64,000 bases of DNA from Clostridioides difficile (lineage in GTDB: Bacteria > Bacillota > Clostridia > Peptostreptococcales > Peptostreptococcaceae): positions 1 to 64,000 of the forward strand of contig NZ_OEZH01000132.1 of assembly GCF_900243075.1 (NCBI RefSeq). The letters run 5' to 3'. The stretch's first letter is position 1. Every line of letters starts with the position of its first letter. This document shows positions 36,363 to 46,414 of the stretch, in pieces. The translations under genes and the position numbers were made by a program. The notes beneath the pieces were generated by a model. It saw only the letters and a list, made by a program, of their open reading frames with translations. It ran no database searches and was not told the origin of the DNA.

Positions 36363-38246
36363 ATGGATGGCAATATTTCAATTTATTATAAAGGAGATAT
36401 ATCTAAAAAAGAAAATATTAAATTTAAAATAAAAGAATCTGTAAATAATATAAATAATACAAGAATTTCTAGTAGGATAGAGTCTAAAGATGAGGAAAAA
36501 ACTTTTAATTTTGAGAGATTTAATGTAATCAATGTTATTTATGGAAATAAACCATTTGAAAAGGATGGAAAAGTTATTGTTTTTAATGGAAACATATATA
36601 ATTGTCATGAAATAAAAGAAGAATTAATTAAAAAAGGACACAATTTTACTACAAATGATGATATTGAAATCTTATTAGCATCTTATATAGAATTTGGTAA
36701 AAATTGTGTACATAAGATTAAGGGAATGTTTAACTTTATAATCTATGATAGAGAAAATGAAAGTATATTTGGAGCAAGAGACCTATTTGGAATAAAACCG
36801 CTTTATTATATAAATAAGGAAAAAGCAATAATTTTTTCTTCAGAGTATAAGTTTATACTTGAATATATGAAAAATTTAAATATAAATGAAAGAAGTTTAC
36901 AAAGTTATTTTTCCTTTCAGTATGTACTTCCTGAAGATACTATGATACAAGGAATAAGGCTGATACCAGCAGGTCACTATTTTAGGGTAGAAAATGGCAT
37001 ACTATCTTTAAAGAGATATAACAAACTTGAATTTAGAAGTAGTACTAAATTTTTTTATACTAAAAATCACTTAGGCAATAGAGATGTGAGTGAGGAAGAT
37101 GTAAGAAATGTGGTAGTAGATTCAATAAGAAATCATATGGAAGATAACAAAGCAATTGGAACATTTCTGTCTGGCGGAATAGATTCATCTATTATAACCA
37201 CTGTAGCTTCACAAATTAATCCAAATATAAAATCTTTTTCTGCAGGTTTTAATGTTAAGGGATATAGTGAGTTGGAAGTAGCAAAGAAAACAGCTGATAA
37301 GTTAGGTATAGAAAATATACAGATTAATATAACTCAAGATGAATATATAAAAGCATTACCAAATGTAATTTATTCTTTGGATGACCCCGTAGCAGACCCT
37401 TCAGAAGTAGGTCTTTATTTATTAATTAAAGAAGCCAGCAAACATGTTAAAGTAGCTCTGTCTGGAGAAGGTGCAGATGAATTATTTGGAGGATATAATA
37501 TATATAAGGAATATAATAGTATGAAATCAGTTGTAAACTCACCCACTTATATTAAAGGTATGTTAGGAAGAGTTTCAGAATTTATGCCAAACATCAAAGG
37601 AAGAAATTATCTTTATAGAGCTACAACACCATTAGAAAAAAGATATATAGGAAATGCAAAGATTTTTGAAAATAGCGAAGTAAAAAGATTCTTTTTTAAG
37701 TATAAAGAGAAGTATATATATGAATATTTGTTGTCTAATTTGTATAGAGAAGCACAAAAAAATAATTATGATTATATAAGTAAAATGCAACACATAGATA
37801 TAAACACGTGGCTTCAGGGTGATATACTTCAAAAAGTGAGTAAACTTTCTACATCTGAGCAACTTGAAGTTAGGGTTCCATTTTTGTATAAAGATGTATT
37901 TGATGTCGCAAAAAATTTGAGAATGGAGCAAAAAACAACCAAGAATAATACAAAAATTTTACTTAGAGGGTCATTTAGGGATATAGTTCCAGAACACGTC
38001 ATTCAAAGAAAAAAATTAGGGTTTCCAACACCAATAAGAGTTTGGTTAAAAGATTCTTTAGGAGATATTGTAAAGGAAACTATTTCTAATTCAAATGTAG
38101 ATGAATTTATAGATAAAAAATATATAATAAAACTTTTAGATATGCATCTTAAGGGTCATAGAGATAATTCAAGAAAAATATGGACTATATTTACATTTTG
38201 TCTATGGCACCAATTATTTATTGAGCATAAAAATATCGAGTATTAA
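36363..38246 (+). CDS. Asparagine synthetase-like protein lacking the glutaminase Cys
   Basis: A 627-residue AsnB-type protein. The N-terminal class II amidotransferase fold is recognisable (FNGNIYNCHEIKEEL near residue 78, GARDLFGIKPLYY near 138), but it begins MDG where active enzymes have MCG, so the nucleophile Cys2 is Asp. The HRGPD motif is also lost. The synthetase domain is intact: FLSGGIDSS near 268 (PP-loop), SGEGADELFGGY near 371. It probably uses ammonia or another amine. It could modify something other than aspartate. A 24-codon frame starting at 36358 overlaps the start. Confidence 0.82.
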   Translation: MDGNISIYYKGDISKKENIKFKIKESVNNINNTRISSRIESKDEEKTFNFERFNVINVIYGNKPFEKDGKVIVFNGNIYNCHEIKEELIKKGHNFTTNDDIEILLASYIEFGKNCVHKIKGMFNFIIYDRENESIFGARDLFGIKPLYYINKEKAIIFSSEYKFILEYMKNLNINERSLQSYFSFQYVLPEDTMIQGIRLIPAGHYFRVENGILSLKRYNKLEFRSSTKFFYTKNHLGNRDVSEEDVRNVVVDSIRNHMEDNKAIGTFLSGGIDSSIITTVASQINPNIKSFSAGFNVKGYSELEVAKKTADKLGIENIQINITQDEYIKALPNVIYSLDDPVADPSEVGLYLLIKEASKHVKVALSGEGADELFGGYNIYKEYNSMKSVVNSPTYIKGMLGRVSEFMPNIKGRNYLYRATTPLEKRYIGNAKIFENSEVKRFFFKYKEKYIYEYLLSNLYREAQKNNYDYISKMQHIDINTWLQGDILQKVSKLSTSEQLEVRVPFLYKDVFDVAKNLRMEQKTTKNNTKILLRGSFRDIVPEHVIQRKKLGFPTPIRVWLKDSLGDIVKETISNSNVDEFIDKKYIIKLLDMHLKGHRDNSRKIWTIFTFCLWHQLFIEHKNIEY

Positions 38247-38266
38247 TATTGCTCTTAATATTAGAT

Positions 38267-38300
38267 AGAGGGCGAAAGCATACAATGTTTTCGTCCTCTT
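38267..38300 (+). terminator. Hairpin after AsnB-like gene
   Basis: AGAGGGCGAAAGCA pairs with TGTTTTCGTCCTCT with G-T wobbles. The T run is poor, so it may work mainly as a barrier between convergent genes. Confidence 0.55.
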
Positions 38301-38337
38301 GATTACTATAGAGTAGGACAGGGAAGACTTTGCTTGT

Positions 38338-39774
38338 TCAGTTTACTATTTCAATAAAATTATTGGCAAACATTTTGACAAGATTACTTTCTACTGCTAA
38401 ATTTAAGTTTTGTCCATCATCATACCCAGCAGAAATCAATCCTAGTAAGTTTCCAAACATATCTAAAAGAGCTCCTCCAGAACTACCACTAGAGATTGGA
38501 GCTGTAAATTGTATCATTTGAACTGTTTCAAAATCACGAAAAGCTGATATAATTCCATCTGAAACTGTATTAAAAAGACCCAAAGGGCTTCCAATTGCAA
38601 CTATTTTTTGACCTCTTACAGGTTTTTTACTGACTTTAACAGGGATTGGCTTGCATTTTCTATCAACTTTTATCACAGCTAAATCATAATCTGAATGGTA
38701 TTTTATGATTTGATAAGATGTATAAACTTTATCATCATTTTCAAATCTAACTAAAAATGAATAACCATCATTAACTACATGAAGATTTGTAAGTATATAA
38801 CCTTCATTATTTATTACTACTCCAGAACCACTCTTAAATGGCTTATCTTCATTATTGCACACAACAATCATAACAACAGAAGTTGATAACTTTGCAAGTT
38901 CTTCATAGGAAAGTTCTGCTTCTTTACCTTGTGTAGGCTTTTTAGATGTCAGATTTATGTTAATAAGTGTGTTTTCGGAGTTAGGCCTATCTGTAGAGGT
39001 GTAAGTTTTATTGGTGTTTTCATCATAATTTATATTTGTAATAGGTATTTCAAAAGGTATCTCTAACATATTTGAATTCTTCCTAGAAAGTTCAAATAGA
39101 GTAGAAAATTTTGAACATTCAGGATATAAATCAAGAATATCCTTATGTGGATTTATATATAAAATATCACACCCAAGCTGTGATAAAAAATATAAGAAAA
39201 AAAGTTCTTGTCTCTTGATATTTCCAAAGTACACTATTTTTGGTGAAATATTAGTTTTTACTTTATTATAAAATAATTTAGGTAGAAAGTATTCTATCCA
39301 GCACAAAAGTTTAACTGCAAAGTTTTTGACAATAGAAGGTGTTGAATTTGGCACACTTGTGGAAAATAAATCTAGTGTATTTTTAAATGAAATCTTTTTA
39401 GTCCAATCTAAAGTATCATTTTCTATCTTACATGGAAAGTCAATATTATATAAATCCCAACTATTAAATTTAGTTCTATCATAAATCTTAAAAATTTTAA
39501 GCATATTATCTGTTTGTGTTTTGTCAAAATTTATGTTTAAGTTGCTAAGTCTAATATAGGGAATTGTAGGATTATTAAAAAAATAAGTATCTATATTTTT
39601 AATTTTTTCTATGTACTCATCAATTGAATCGTCAACACCTATATATCGTGTAAAATAGACTTCTTTAATATATGAAGAACTTTTATTTGTATAGCTAGTA
39701 TTAGACATGAATTCAATTAGAGGTTCATTTGACTTTTTTATTAAAATTTTTAATGGTTTAATAGTACAAAGCAT
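38338..39774 (-). CDS. YceG-like domain fused to HtrA/trypsin-like serine protease
   Basis: A 478-residue protein. Residues 1 to about 250 resemble the YceG-like proteins of Ter operons: PKIVYFGNIKRQELFFLYFLSQLGCDILYINPH aligns with the same region of the protein at 44852 (described in part). A linker follows. From about 285 it is a Deg/HtrA-type protease with the triad His in TNLHVV, Asp in SDYDLAV and Ser432 in GSSGG. No PDZ domain and no signal peptide are seen, so it probably works in the cytosol. It is divergent from the terD genes and is likely part of the same stress system. The fusion is unusual. Confidence 0.8.
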   Translation of the reverse strand: MLCTIKPLKILIKKSNEPLIEFMSNTSYTNKSSSYIKEVYFTRYIGVDDSIDEYIEKIKNIDTYFFNNPTIPYIRLSNLNINFDKTQTDNMLKIFKIYDRTKFNSWDLYNIDFPCKIENDTLDWTKKISFKNTLDLFSTSVPNSTPSIVKNFAVKLLCWIEYFLPKLFYNKVKTNISPKIVYFGNIKRQELFFLYFLSQLGCDILYINPHKDILDLYPECSKFSTLFELSRKNSNMLEIPFEIPITNINYDENTNKTYTSTDRPNSENTLININLTSKKPTQGKEAELSYEELAKLSTSVVMIVVCNNEDKPFKSGSGVVINNEGYILTNLHVVNDGYSFLVRFENDDKVYTSYQIIKYHSDYDLAVIKVDRKCKPIPVKVSKKPVRGQKIVAIGSPLGLFNTVSDGIISAFRDFETVQMIQFTAPISSGSSGGALLDMFGNLLGLISAGYDDGQNLNLAVESNLVKMFANNFIEIVN

Positions 39775-40102
39775 ATTTTTTCTCCTATAATAAGATGATA
39801 TAGTCTATTATAAAACAACTTAAAACAATATAGTACAATAATTTTGTAGTTTCAAAATAAAATGTGTACTTGTTCATATAAATGATATATAATTACATAT
39901 TAAACATAGCTTTTACACATTTAATAAAGTATGTAAAATCTATGTAAAAAGTAAGAAATATAAACATATTTTTAATTATATTTTAAAAATATCAAGCAAG
40001 TTTTCTTCACAAATGAATAAAAAATGTTATAATATGATTAAAGAAAAAGATAAATAATTAGCAAGATTTGTTTAGCTAAAATTAACAAGGGAGCGATAAA
40101 TT
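39775..40102. other. Divergent promoter region of the Ter locus
   Basis: The 328-base region separates the protease fusion (minus) from terD1 (plus). TTCACA (40006-40011) and TATAAT (40028-40033), 16 bases apart, form a probable promoter for the terD operon. The rest is A/T-rich with TTGTTC...TATATAAT at about 39871-39895, also a possible promoter. I see no clear operator palindrome. Confidence 0.5.
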
Positions 40103-40681
40103 ATGGGTATAACATTATCAAAAGGCCAAAAGGTTGATTTAACTAAAGGAAATCCAGGCCTTAAAAATATTTTAGTAGGTTTAGGATGGGACACTAACAA
40201 GTATGATGGTGGATTTGACTTTGATTTAGATACAGCAGCATTTTTAACAGGAGCAAGTGGAAGTGTTACTAATGATGGAGATTTTGTATTTTACAACAAT
40301 TTAAAACATACTTCTGGAGCAGTTGAACATCTAGGTGATAACAGAACTGGTGAAGGTGATGGAGATGATGAACAAATAGTTGTTGATTTATCTAAGATTC
40401 CTGGAGAAATAAGCAAGATTTCTTTTACTGTTACAATTCATGATGCAGCAGAAAGAAGACAAAATTTTGGACAAGTAAGTAATTCCTATATAAGAATAGT
40501 AGATAAAGATACAAATGAAGAGTTAATAAAGTATGAATTAGGAGAAGATTTTAGTATAGAAACAGCTATAGTAGTAGCTGAAATATATAAGCACAATGGA
40601 GAATGGAAGTTTAATGCACTAGGTTCTGGTTTTGAAGGCGGTCTTGCTGCACTATGTGGAAATTTTGGAATAAACTTATAA
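40103..40681 (+). CDS. terD: TerD family protein 1
   Basis: A 192-residue protein covering the whole TerD beta-sandwich fold. It has the family opening [27 protein letters not shown], the Ca2+-binding acidic loop [15 protein letters not shown] near residue 80 and [12 protein letters not shown]. It is cytosolic. TerD proteins bind Ca2+ and are linked to tellurite, phage and stress resistance with a membrane-associated complex. It is 64% or so similar by eye to the next gene, from which it is 38 bases distant. Confidence 0.95.
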   Translation: MGITLSKGQKVDLTKGNPGLKNILVGLGWDTNKYDGGFDFDLDTAAFLTGASGSVTNDGDFVFYNNLKHTSGAVEHLGDNRTGEGDGDDEQIVVDLSKIPGEISKISFTVTIHDAAERRQNFGQVSNSYIRIVDKDTNEELIKYELGEDFSIETAIVVAEIYKHNGEWKFNALGSGFEGGLAALCGNFGINL

Positions 40682-40719
40682 TTTCAAATATAATAATAAA
40701 CTAGAGGGGGATATTTTCC

Positions 40720-41298
40720 ATGGCTATAGTATTAAAAAAAGGACAAAAAATTGATTTAACTAAGGGAAATCCAGGTCTTAAAAATATAAAACTTGGACTA
40801 GGCTGGGATACAAATTCATTTGATAGTGGCTATGACTATGATTTAGATGTAAGTGTTTTCATGGTTGGAGAATCTCAAAGAGTTGAAAACGATGAAGATT
40901 TTATATTCTATAATAACTTAAAACATCCATCTGGAGCAGTTGAACATTTAGGTGATAATAGAACTGGTGAAGGTGATGGAGATGATGAGGAAATATTAGT
41001 GAATCTAGAGTCAATGCCAAAGCATATACAAAAGATAGCTGTAACAGTTACAATATATGAAGCTGCTGAAAGAAGACAAAATTTTGGACAAGTAAGCAAC
41101 TCGTATGTAAGAGTTTTAAATTCTGAAAATGATGAAGAAATATTAAGATATGACTTAGGTGAAGAATTTAGTATAGAAACTGCAATTACAGTGTGTGAGA
41201 TATATAAGTATAATGGTGAATGGAAGTTTAGTGCAGTTGGAGCAGGATTTGAAGGTGGTTTAGAAGCACTTTGTAGAAACTATGGTTTAAATGTTTAA
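40720..41298 (+). CDS. terE: TerD family protein 2
   Basis: A 192-residue paralogue of the preceding TerD protein, with the same frame of motifs ([52 protein letters not shown]). The acidic Ca2+ loop is intact. It differs mainly in the exposed loops between residues 30 and 60. The pair looks like a tandem duplication. The terE symbol is by convention only, since TerD and TerE are not separable by eye. Confidence 0.9.
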   Translation: MAIVLKKGQKIDLTKGNPGLKNIKLGLGWDTNSFDSGYDYDLDVSVFMVGESQRVENDEDFIFYNNLKHPSGAVEHLGDNRTGEGDGDDEEILVNLESMPKHIQKIAVTVTIYEAAERRQNFGQVSNSYVRVLNSENDEEILRYDLGEEFSIETAITVCEIYKYNGEWKFSAVGAGFEGGLEALCRNYGLNV

Positions 41299-41322
41299 TT
41301 GAGTAAAATATATTAAATATAA

Positions 41323-41351
41323 ATAACCTATACAAATAATGTATAGGTTAT
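41323..41351 (+). other. Intercistronic stem-loop between TerD 2 and TerD 3
   Basis: ATAACCTATAC (41323-41333) and GTATAGGTTAT (41341-41351) are exact reverse complements. No T run follows, so it is more likely an RNA-processing or stability hairpin than a terminator. Confidence 0.55.
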
Positions 41352-41379
41352 ATTGTATAAAATTTTGTGGAGGTTTAGT

Positions 41380-42009
41380 ATGTCTATTAATTTATCAAAA
41401 GGTGATAAAATAGATTTAAAAAAATCAAACCCTGGACTTAGTAATATACTTGTAGGTTTAGGATGGGACCCTGTACAACAAGCAGGCGGAGGATTTTTTA
41501 AATCGTTATTTGGTGGAGGACAAGCTGATATAGATTGTGATGCGTCTGTATTCATGCTTAATCAAGAAGGTAAATTAAGTGGAATCAAAGATTTAATTTA
41601 TTTTGGAAATCTAAAAAGTGCCTGTAAGTCAGTTTTGCATACAGGAGACAATCTAACTGGTGAAGGTGCAGGTGATGATGAACAAATCCTAGTTAATTTG
41701 GATAAAGTTCCATCAAATATTCATAAATTATTATTTGTAGTAAATATATACAATTGTGTGGATAGAAAACAACACTTTGGCATGATAGAAAACGCCTATA
41801 TAAGAGTTGAGGACCAAAGTAATAAGAAAGAGATAGCAAAATATAATCTATCTGATAACTATTCTGAAAAAACTACTCTTATAGTAGGAGCTATATACAG
41901 AAAAGATGGAAGTTGGCAATTTAAAGCAATTGGCGAAGGAACAAAAGATGCGGGTCTTAAAGAAGTAATGCAAAATTTAGACAGGATTGAGTGTGCATAT
42001 GGAATTTAA
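41380..42009 (+). CDS. TerD family protein 3 (divergent, with insertion)
   Basis: A 209-residue TerD-fold protein with LSKGDKIDLKKSNPGLSN and the acidic loop GDNLTGEGAGDDEQI, so Ca2+ binding is probably kept. It has an insertion GGGFFKSLFGGG after the LGWDP motif (residues about 30-45) that the other two lack. The protein at 61541 has a similar GFFGSL segment. I place the start at the ATG at 41380, after GTGGAGG. The frame upstream begins within the stem-loop. It overlaps the next gene. Confidence 0.9.
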   Translation: MSINLSKGDKIDLKKSNPGLSNILVGLGWDPVQQAGGGFFKSLFGGGQADIDCDASVFMLNQEGKLSGIKDLIYFGNLKSACKSVLHTGDNLTGEGAGDDEQILVNLDKVPSNIHKLLFVVNIYNCVDRKQHFGMIENAYIRVEDQSNKKEIAKYNLSDNYSEKTTLIVGAIYRKDGSWQFKAIGEGTKDAGLKEVMQNLDRIECAYGI

Positions 42010-44758
42010 CAATGATATCAAATATTATAATGTAGATAAAGAAGAAGTGACAACAGACTTATCTGTTAATCCTGAAAAAGGTTTATCAGAATCAGAAGTC
42101 AAGACTAGAAGAGAAAAGTATGGTTTAAATGAATTTACCCCAAAAGAAGAAGGAAGTTTTTGGGATGATTTAAAGGAAAGTTTAAGTGAGCCAATGATAG
42201 TTATCTTGATTATTGCGGCAGTAGTAAGTGCGGTAATTGGGGAAACTCATGATGCAATAGGGATTGTAGGTGCTATAGCAATAGGTATAGCAATAGGTAT
42301 GATTACAGAAGGTCGCTCTAAGAAAGCGGCAGATGCCCTTTCTAAATTGACTGAAAACATAGAAGTTAAAGTATTGAGAGATGGGGAAGTACATCAAATT
42401 TCTAAGAGTGAATTGGTACCAGGTGATATAGTATATATTGAAACTGGTGACATGGTACCTGCTGATGGTAGACTTATAGAAACTATAAATCTTAAAGTCA
42501 GAGAAGATATGTTAACAGGAGAATCTGATGATGTATCTAAAAAGTGTGATGTAGTAGTTTCTATGGAAGAAATAGAATCTAAAGGAGCAGTAGTAGTACA
42601 AGAGCCAATACCTGCGAAACAAATAAATATGGTGTTTGGTGGTACACTTGTAGCTTATGGTAGAGGAACTCTAGTTGTAACTTCAATTGGAGATAGTAGT
42701 GAAATGGGTAAAATTGCTCAAAACTTATCAGAAACAGATGAGCAAACTCCACTTCAGATAAAACTTGGAAACTTAGGTGGTTTGATAGCCAAAGTTTCTA
42801 GTGCAGTAGCAGGATTGTTATTTATATTTATGGTTTTCCAAATGGTAAGTAAAAATGTATTAAATGTAGATATGTCTGGAATATTACCATTTTTAGAATC
42901 AATAGACCCTGTTAAAACAGCATTTACAGTATGTGTTGCATTGATAGTTGCAGCGGTACCAGAAGGTCTTCCAACTATGATAAATATGACACTTGCAATA
43001 ACAATGCAAAAAATGGCTAAAATAAATGCATTGGTTACTAAAAAAGAAGCTTGTGAAACTATAGGTTCTGTTTCTGTGATATGTTCAGATAAAACTGGTA
43101 CATTAACTGAAAATAGAATGACTGTAGAAGTTGCATATATTGATGGAAGATATATTGAAAGTTCAGAAGAGGAAATAAATAGTTATTTTGAAGAAAACTG
43201 TATGATAAACTCTACAGCTGATGTAGAGCATAATGATGGTGATATTAAGTATTTAGGAAGTGCTACTGAATGTGCATTGCTTTTATACTACAAAAACGTA
43301 GACTATAGACAAGCTAGAAAGAATTCTAATATAGTAGCTCAAAATCCTTTTACTTCTGATTCAAAGAGAATGACTTCTGTTATAGGTCAAGATAATAATC
43401 ATGTACTATTATCAAAAGGAGCACCAGAAGTCCTACTTGAGCTATGTTCACATATCCAAAGAGGAAAAGACGTAGTTCCATTAACTGAAAACATAAAACA
43501 TGAGATTTTGGAAGAAATAAAGAAATTACAAATAAAATCAATGAGAACTTTAGGGTTTGCATATAAAGAAATCTCAGAAGCTGAAGAAGAAGCAGCAGTA
43601 ACTGCTGAAAGTGATGCTATGAATGTAAGTGCAATGGAAAGTAATTTAGTATTCAGTGGATTTGTTGGTATAAGAGACCCACTTAGAAAAGATGTTATAG
43701 AGTCTGTAAATACAGCAAACAAAGCGGGTGTTTCTGTAAAAATGCTTACAGGAGATAATATAAATACAGCAAGAGCTATAGGTGAAGAATTAGGTTTATT
43801 AAAAAATAATATGAGAGTAGTTGAAGCTTCATATATAGATACTTTAGATGATGAAGAGTTAAAGCAAGAGATGCAAACTATATCAATTGTTGCAAGAAGT
43901 AAGCCAGATAGTAAGATGAGAATAGTTTCAGCTCTACAAAAGAGTGGAGATGTTGTTGCAGTAACAGGTGATGGTATAAATGATGCTCCGGCGCTTTCAA
44001 AAGCAGATGTTGGTATAGCAATGGGTATATCTGGTACAGAGGTATCTAAAAACGCAGCAGATATAATTTTAACTGATGATAGTTTTAGTACTATTGTAAA
44101 AGGTATTAAATGGGGTAGAGGAATTTATGATAACTTCCAAAGATTCGTTCAGTTCCAATTAACTGTAAATGTAATTGCCTTTTTAGTGGCTATAATATCT
44201 CAGGTTATGGGACAAGAGATGCCATTTACTACAATACAATTACTATGGGTAAACATAATTATGGATGGTCCACCAGCACTAGCATTAGGTCTAGAGCCAG
44301 TTAGAGACCATGTATTAAATAGAAAACCTGTTGATAGAAAAGCCAATATAATTTCTAAATCAATGGTGTATACAATAGTATTAAATGCATTCTATATAAC
44401 AGCAATACTAATGTTACAATCTACATTTAACTTCTTAGGAGTTGATGAAGCTCATAAGGGAACTGTAATGTTTGCATTATTTGCTTTTAGTGCATTATTT
44501 AATGCATTTAACTGTAGAGAATTTAATGCAGATAGTATTTTCCCTAACTTTACACACAATAAATTAGCACTACAAATAATATTATTAACAGGAATTGCAC
44601 AAGTAATATTTACTCAGCTATTCCAAGATTTCTTTAACTCTGTAGCTATGGATGTTATGACATGGATAAAAGTTCTATGTGTAGCAGCAAGTGTAATTGT
44701 AGTTAATGAAGTTGTAAAATGTATAATAAGACTGGTAAAACCAAAAAAGACTGCTTAA
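41999..44758 (+). CDS. P-type (IIA) calcium-transporting ATPase
   Basis: A 919-residue P-type ATPase. The N-terminal cation-ATPase domain is followed by actuator LTGES(D), the phosphorylation motif CSDKTGTLTEN near residue 363, nucleotide domain KGAPE, MLTGDN and the hinge TGDGINDAPALSKADVG. The PEGLP motif in helix 4 marks Ca2+-type pumps. It exports Ca2+ (or Mn2+), which fits the Ca2+-binding TerD proteins next door. ATG at 41999 is chosen. A GTG at 41993 and TTG at 41987 in frame are alternatives. It overlaps terD3 by 11 bases. Confidence 0.93.
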   Translation: MEFNNDIKYYNVDKEEVTTDLSVNPEKGLSESEVKTRREKYGLNEFTPKEEGSFWDDLKESLSEPMIVILIIAAVVSAVIGETHDAIGIVGAIAIGIAIGMITEGRSKKAADALSKLTENIEVKVLRDGEVHQISKSELVPGDIVYIETGDMVPADGRLIETINLKVREDMLTGESDDVSKKCDVVVSMEEIESKGAVVVQEPIPAKQINMVFGGTLVAYGRGTLVVTSIGDSSEMGKIAQNLSETDEQTPLQIKLGNLGGLIAKVSSAVAGLLFIFMVFQMVSKNVLNVDMSGILPFLESIDPVKTAFTVCVALIVAAVPEGLPTMINMTLAITMQKMAKINALVTKKEACETIGSVSVICSDKTGTLTENRMTVEVAYIDGRYIESSEEEINSYFEENCMINSTADVEHNDGDIKYLGSATECALLLYYKNVDYRQARKNSNIVAQNPFTSDSKRMTSVIGQDNNHVLLSKGAPEVLLELCSHIQRGKDVVPLTENIKHEILEEIKKLQIKSMRTLGFAYKEISEAEEEAAVTAESDAMNVSAMESNLVFSGFVGIRDPLRKDVIESVNTANKAGVSVKMLTGDNINTARAIGEELGLLKNNMRVVEASYIDTLDDEELKQEMQTISIVARSKPDSKMRIVSALQKSGDVVAVTGDGINDAPALSKADVGIAMGISGTEVSKNAADIILTDDSFSTIVKGIKWGRGIYDNFQRFVQFQLTVNVIAFLVAIISQVMGQEMPFTTIQLLWVNIIMDGPPALALGLEPVRDHVLNRKPVDRKANIISKSMVYTIVLNAFYITAILMLQSTFNFLGVDEAHKGTVMFALFAFSALFNAFNCREFNADSIFPNFTHNKLALQIILLTGIAQVIFTQLFQDFFNSVAMDVMTWIKVLCVAASVIVVNEVVKCIIRLVKPKKTA

Positions 44759-44786
44759 AATAAATTTTTTAGAAGATAGAAGATAA

Positions 44787-44823
44787 CAGACTGGCTCAAA
44801 ATATGTATTTTGAGTCAGTTCTG
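44787..44823 (+). other. Stem-loop between Ca2+ ATPase and YceG-like gene
   Basis: CAGACTGGCTCAAAATA and TATTTTGAGTCAGTTCTG pair with one wobble or bulge. No T run follows. It may partially terminate or process the operon transcript. Confidence 0.5.
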
Positions 44824-44851
44824 AATAAACATTTAAATTGGGAGGATAATT

Positions 44852-46414
44852 ATGGGTGACTCAAAGGTATTTGAAAAAATATTCTCCAGCCAATCAGATA
44901 GAGGAAATTACACTCCTTCAAAAGGATATCTAAGTTATTTTATTTCATATATTGGTTTAGAAGATGAAATTTTGTACAATCTCGAGATATTTAAGACAAA
45001 ACAAAATATTGATAGTAAAAAAGATATTGCTTTATTTACTGATGCTATAGCAAATCCTAGTGATTTTGATATTATAAATTATTTTAAAAATGGACTTAAA
45101 AAATATAGAAGTAGCATGGAAGATGTAGATATAAATATTTTAGGATTTGAAGAACTTGATTATAAAATAAAGCAAGCAATAGATAGAGTGTTAAAAGATG
45201 AAGAAAAAGAATTTACTAATGATAGAGTGAAACAAAATTTTATAGTGAAAATAATGGCATGGATAAAGACATATATCGGTGCTTTAGATATAAATAAAAA
45301 TGAGGCTCCAAAAATAATATTTTATGGAGATATAAAAAAGCATGAGGTTTATTTACTCTTGATATTGTACTTGGCAAGCTTTGATGTTTTATATCTTAAT
45401 CCAAATTCAAAGAGTAATATAGATATTTTAAACTTAAAAAAATACAATATAGAGTTTGAGGAAGCTAACATAATAGAAGCAAAAGTTTCTTTTGAAGAAA
45501 GGGTTATTTTAGGAGAAAAAATAGATAAAGGTTCTGTAAAAAAAGCTTTTACTGTTGGAGCAGAAGCATCAAAACGTATAAGTGAAGAATTGCTAAATGA
45601 TGCAGGATTTATAAAACCTTGGCAACTTCAAGACAGAAAAATAAAAAATTTGCTTCTAAGTTCAACTGTTGATGAAATATCAATATACTGGAATCAGCCA
45701 CTTAAATTAAGACCAGGATTTAAGTTTAATGATACTATCGTAGAAGCTCCCAATTTTCTTTCTAAGATTAATGGAATATATAATGATAAAAATGAATATA
45801 TTAAGTTTTTAGACTTATTAAGAGATTCGGAAAGTTCAACATTTATTGAATTTAATGGAGATATAGATAGATTTTCAAAAGAGTTTACAAGAGAAGCTTT
45901 TAGTTTATCTTTTTTATTGGATTCAAAAGGTGTCATAGATAAAAGTTCTGTTTTAAATAATAAAGATTATTCCATATCGACACTAGCATTAAATCAACAA
46001 ATTATGATTTTAGAAAAAGTGGAGGAATTATTAGAAGGAAGCATGTTCTTGAATGGTCTAAGTGGAGAGGACAAGATAAAAGGTCTATTTACAGTACTTC
46101 ATATGGATAAGAAGTTTGTTCACATGATGAATAATTTTGATTATTCTCTTATAAATCCAAAATTGATTGTATATATGTACAAGAGTATTGTATTTGATAA
46201 AGAAATAGTTTTTCTTATGCTTTTACTTAGTAAAATTGGATTTGATATTATTATTCTATGTCCAGGAGGAGAAAATAATATAGAGAATGTTATAAATAAC
46301 CAATTGATTGATATACACAGATTGGATAAAATGGTATATGACCTTAAATTAAGCTCAATTGAAAATGATATACCTTTACTTAAAAAAATTTTTGGAAAGA
46401 GGAGACGATTTTAG
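44852..46414 (+). CDS. YceG-like component of the Ter biosynthetic module
   Basis: A 520-residue cytosolic protein of the YceG_bac family, which accompanies TerD and TelA genes. There is an internal similarity: PKIIFYGDIKKHEVYLLLIL...YLNPNSKSNI near 150-200 resembles PKLIVYMYKSIVFDKEIVFLML...CPGGENNI near 435-485, implying two copies of one fold. The biochemical function is unproven. It was proposed to take part in making a nucleoside-like metabolite. It is followed directly by telA. Confidence 0.8.
   Translation: MGDSKVFEKIFSSQSDRGNYTPSKGYLSYFISYIGLEDEILYNLEIFKTKQNIDSKKDIALFTDAIANPSDFDIINYFKNGLKKYRSSMEDVDINILGFEELDYKIKQAIDRVLKDEEKEFTNDRVKQNFIVKIMAWIKTYIGALDINKNEAPKIIFYGDIKKHEVYLLLILYLASFDVLYLNPNSKSNIDILNLKKYNIEFEEANIIEAKVSFEERVILGEKIDKGSVKKAFTVGAEASKRISEELLNDAGFIKPWQLQDRKIKNLLLSSTVDEISIYWNQPLKLRPGFKFNDTIVEAPNFLSKINGIYNDKNEYIKFLDLLRDSESSTFIEFNGDIDRFSKEFTREAFSLSFLLDSKGVIDKSSVLNNKDYSISTLALNQQIMILEKVEELLEGSMFLNGLSGEDKIKGLFTVLHMDKKFVHMMNNFDYSLINPKLIVYMYKSIVFDKEIVFLMLLLSKIGFDIIILCPGGENNIENVINNQLIDIHRLDKMVYDLKLSSIENDIPLLKKIFGKRRRF

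Noticed and set aside
36358-36432. A 24-codon frame starting at the ATG at 36358, better spaced from AGGAAGG than the AsnB-like start
   Set aside because: It is short and overlaps the AsnB-like gene in another frame. A leader peptide cannot be excluded but has no supporting structure.
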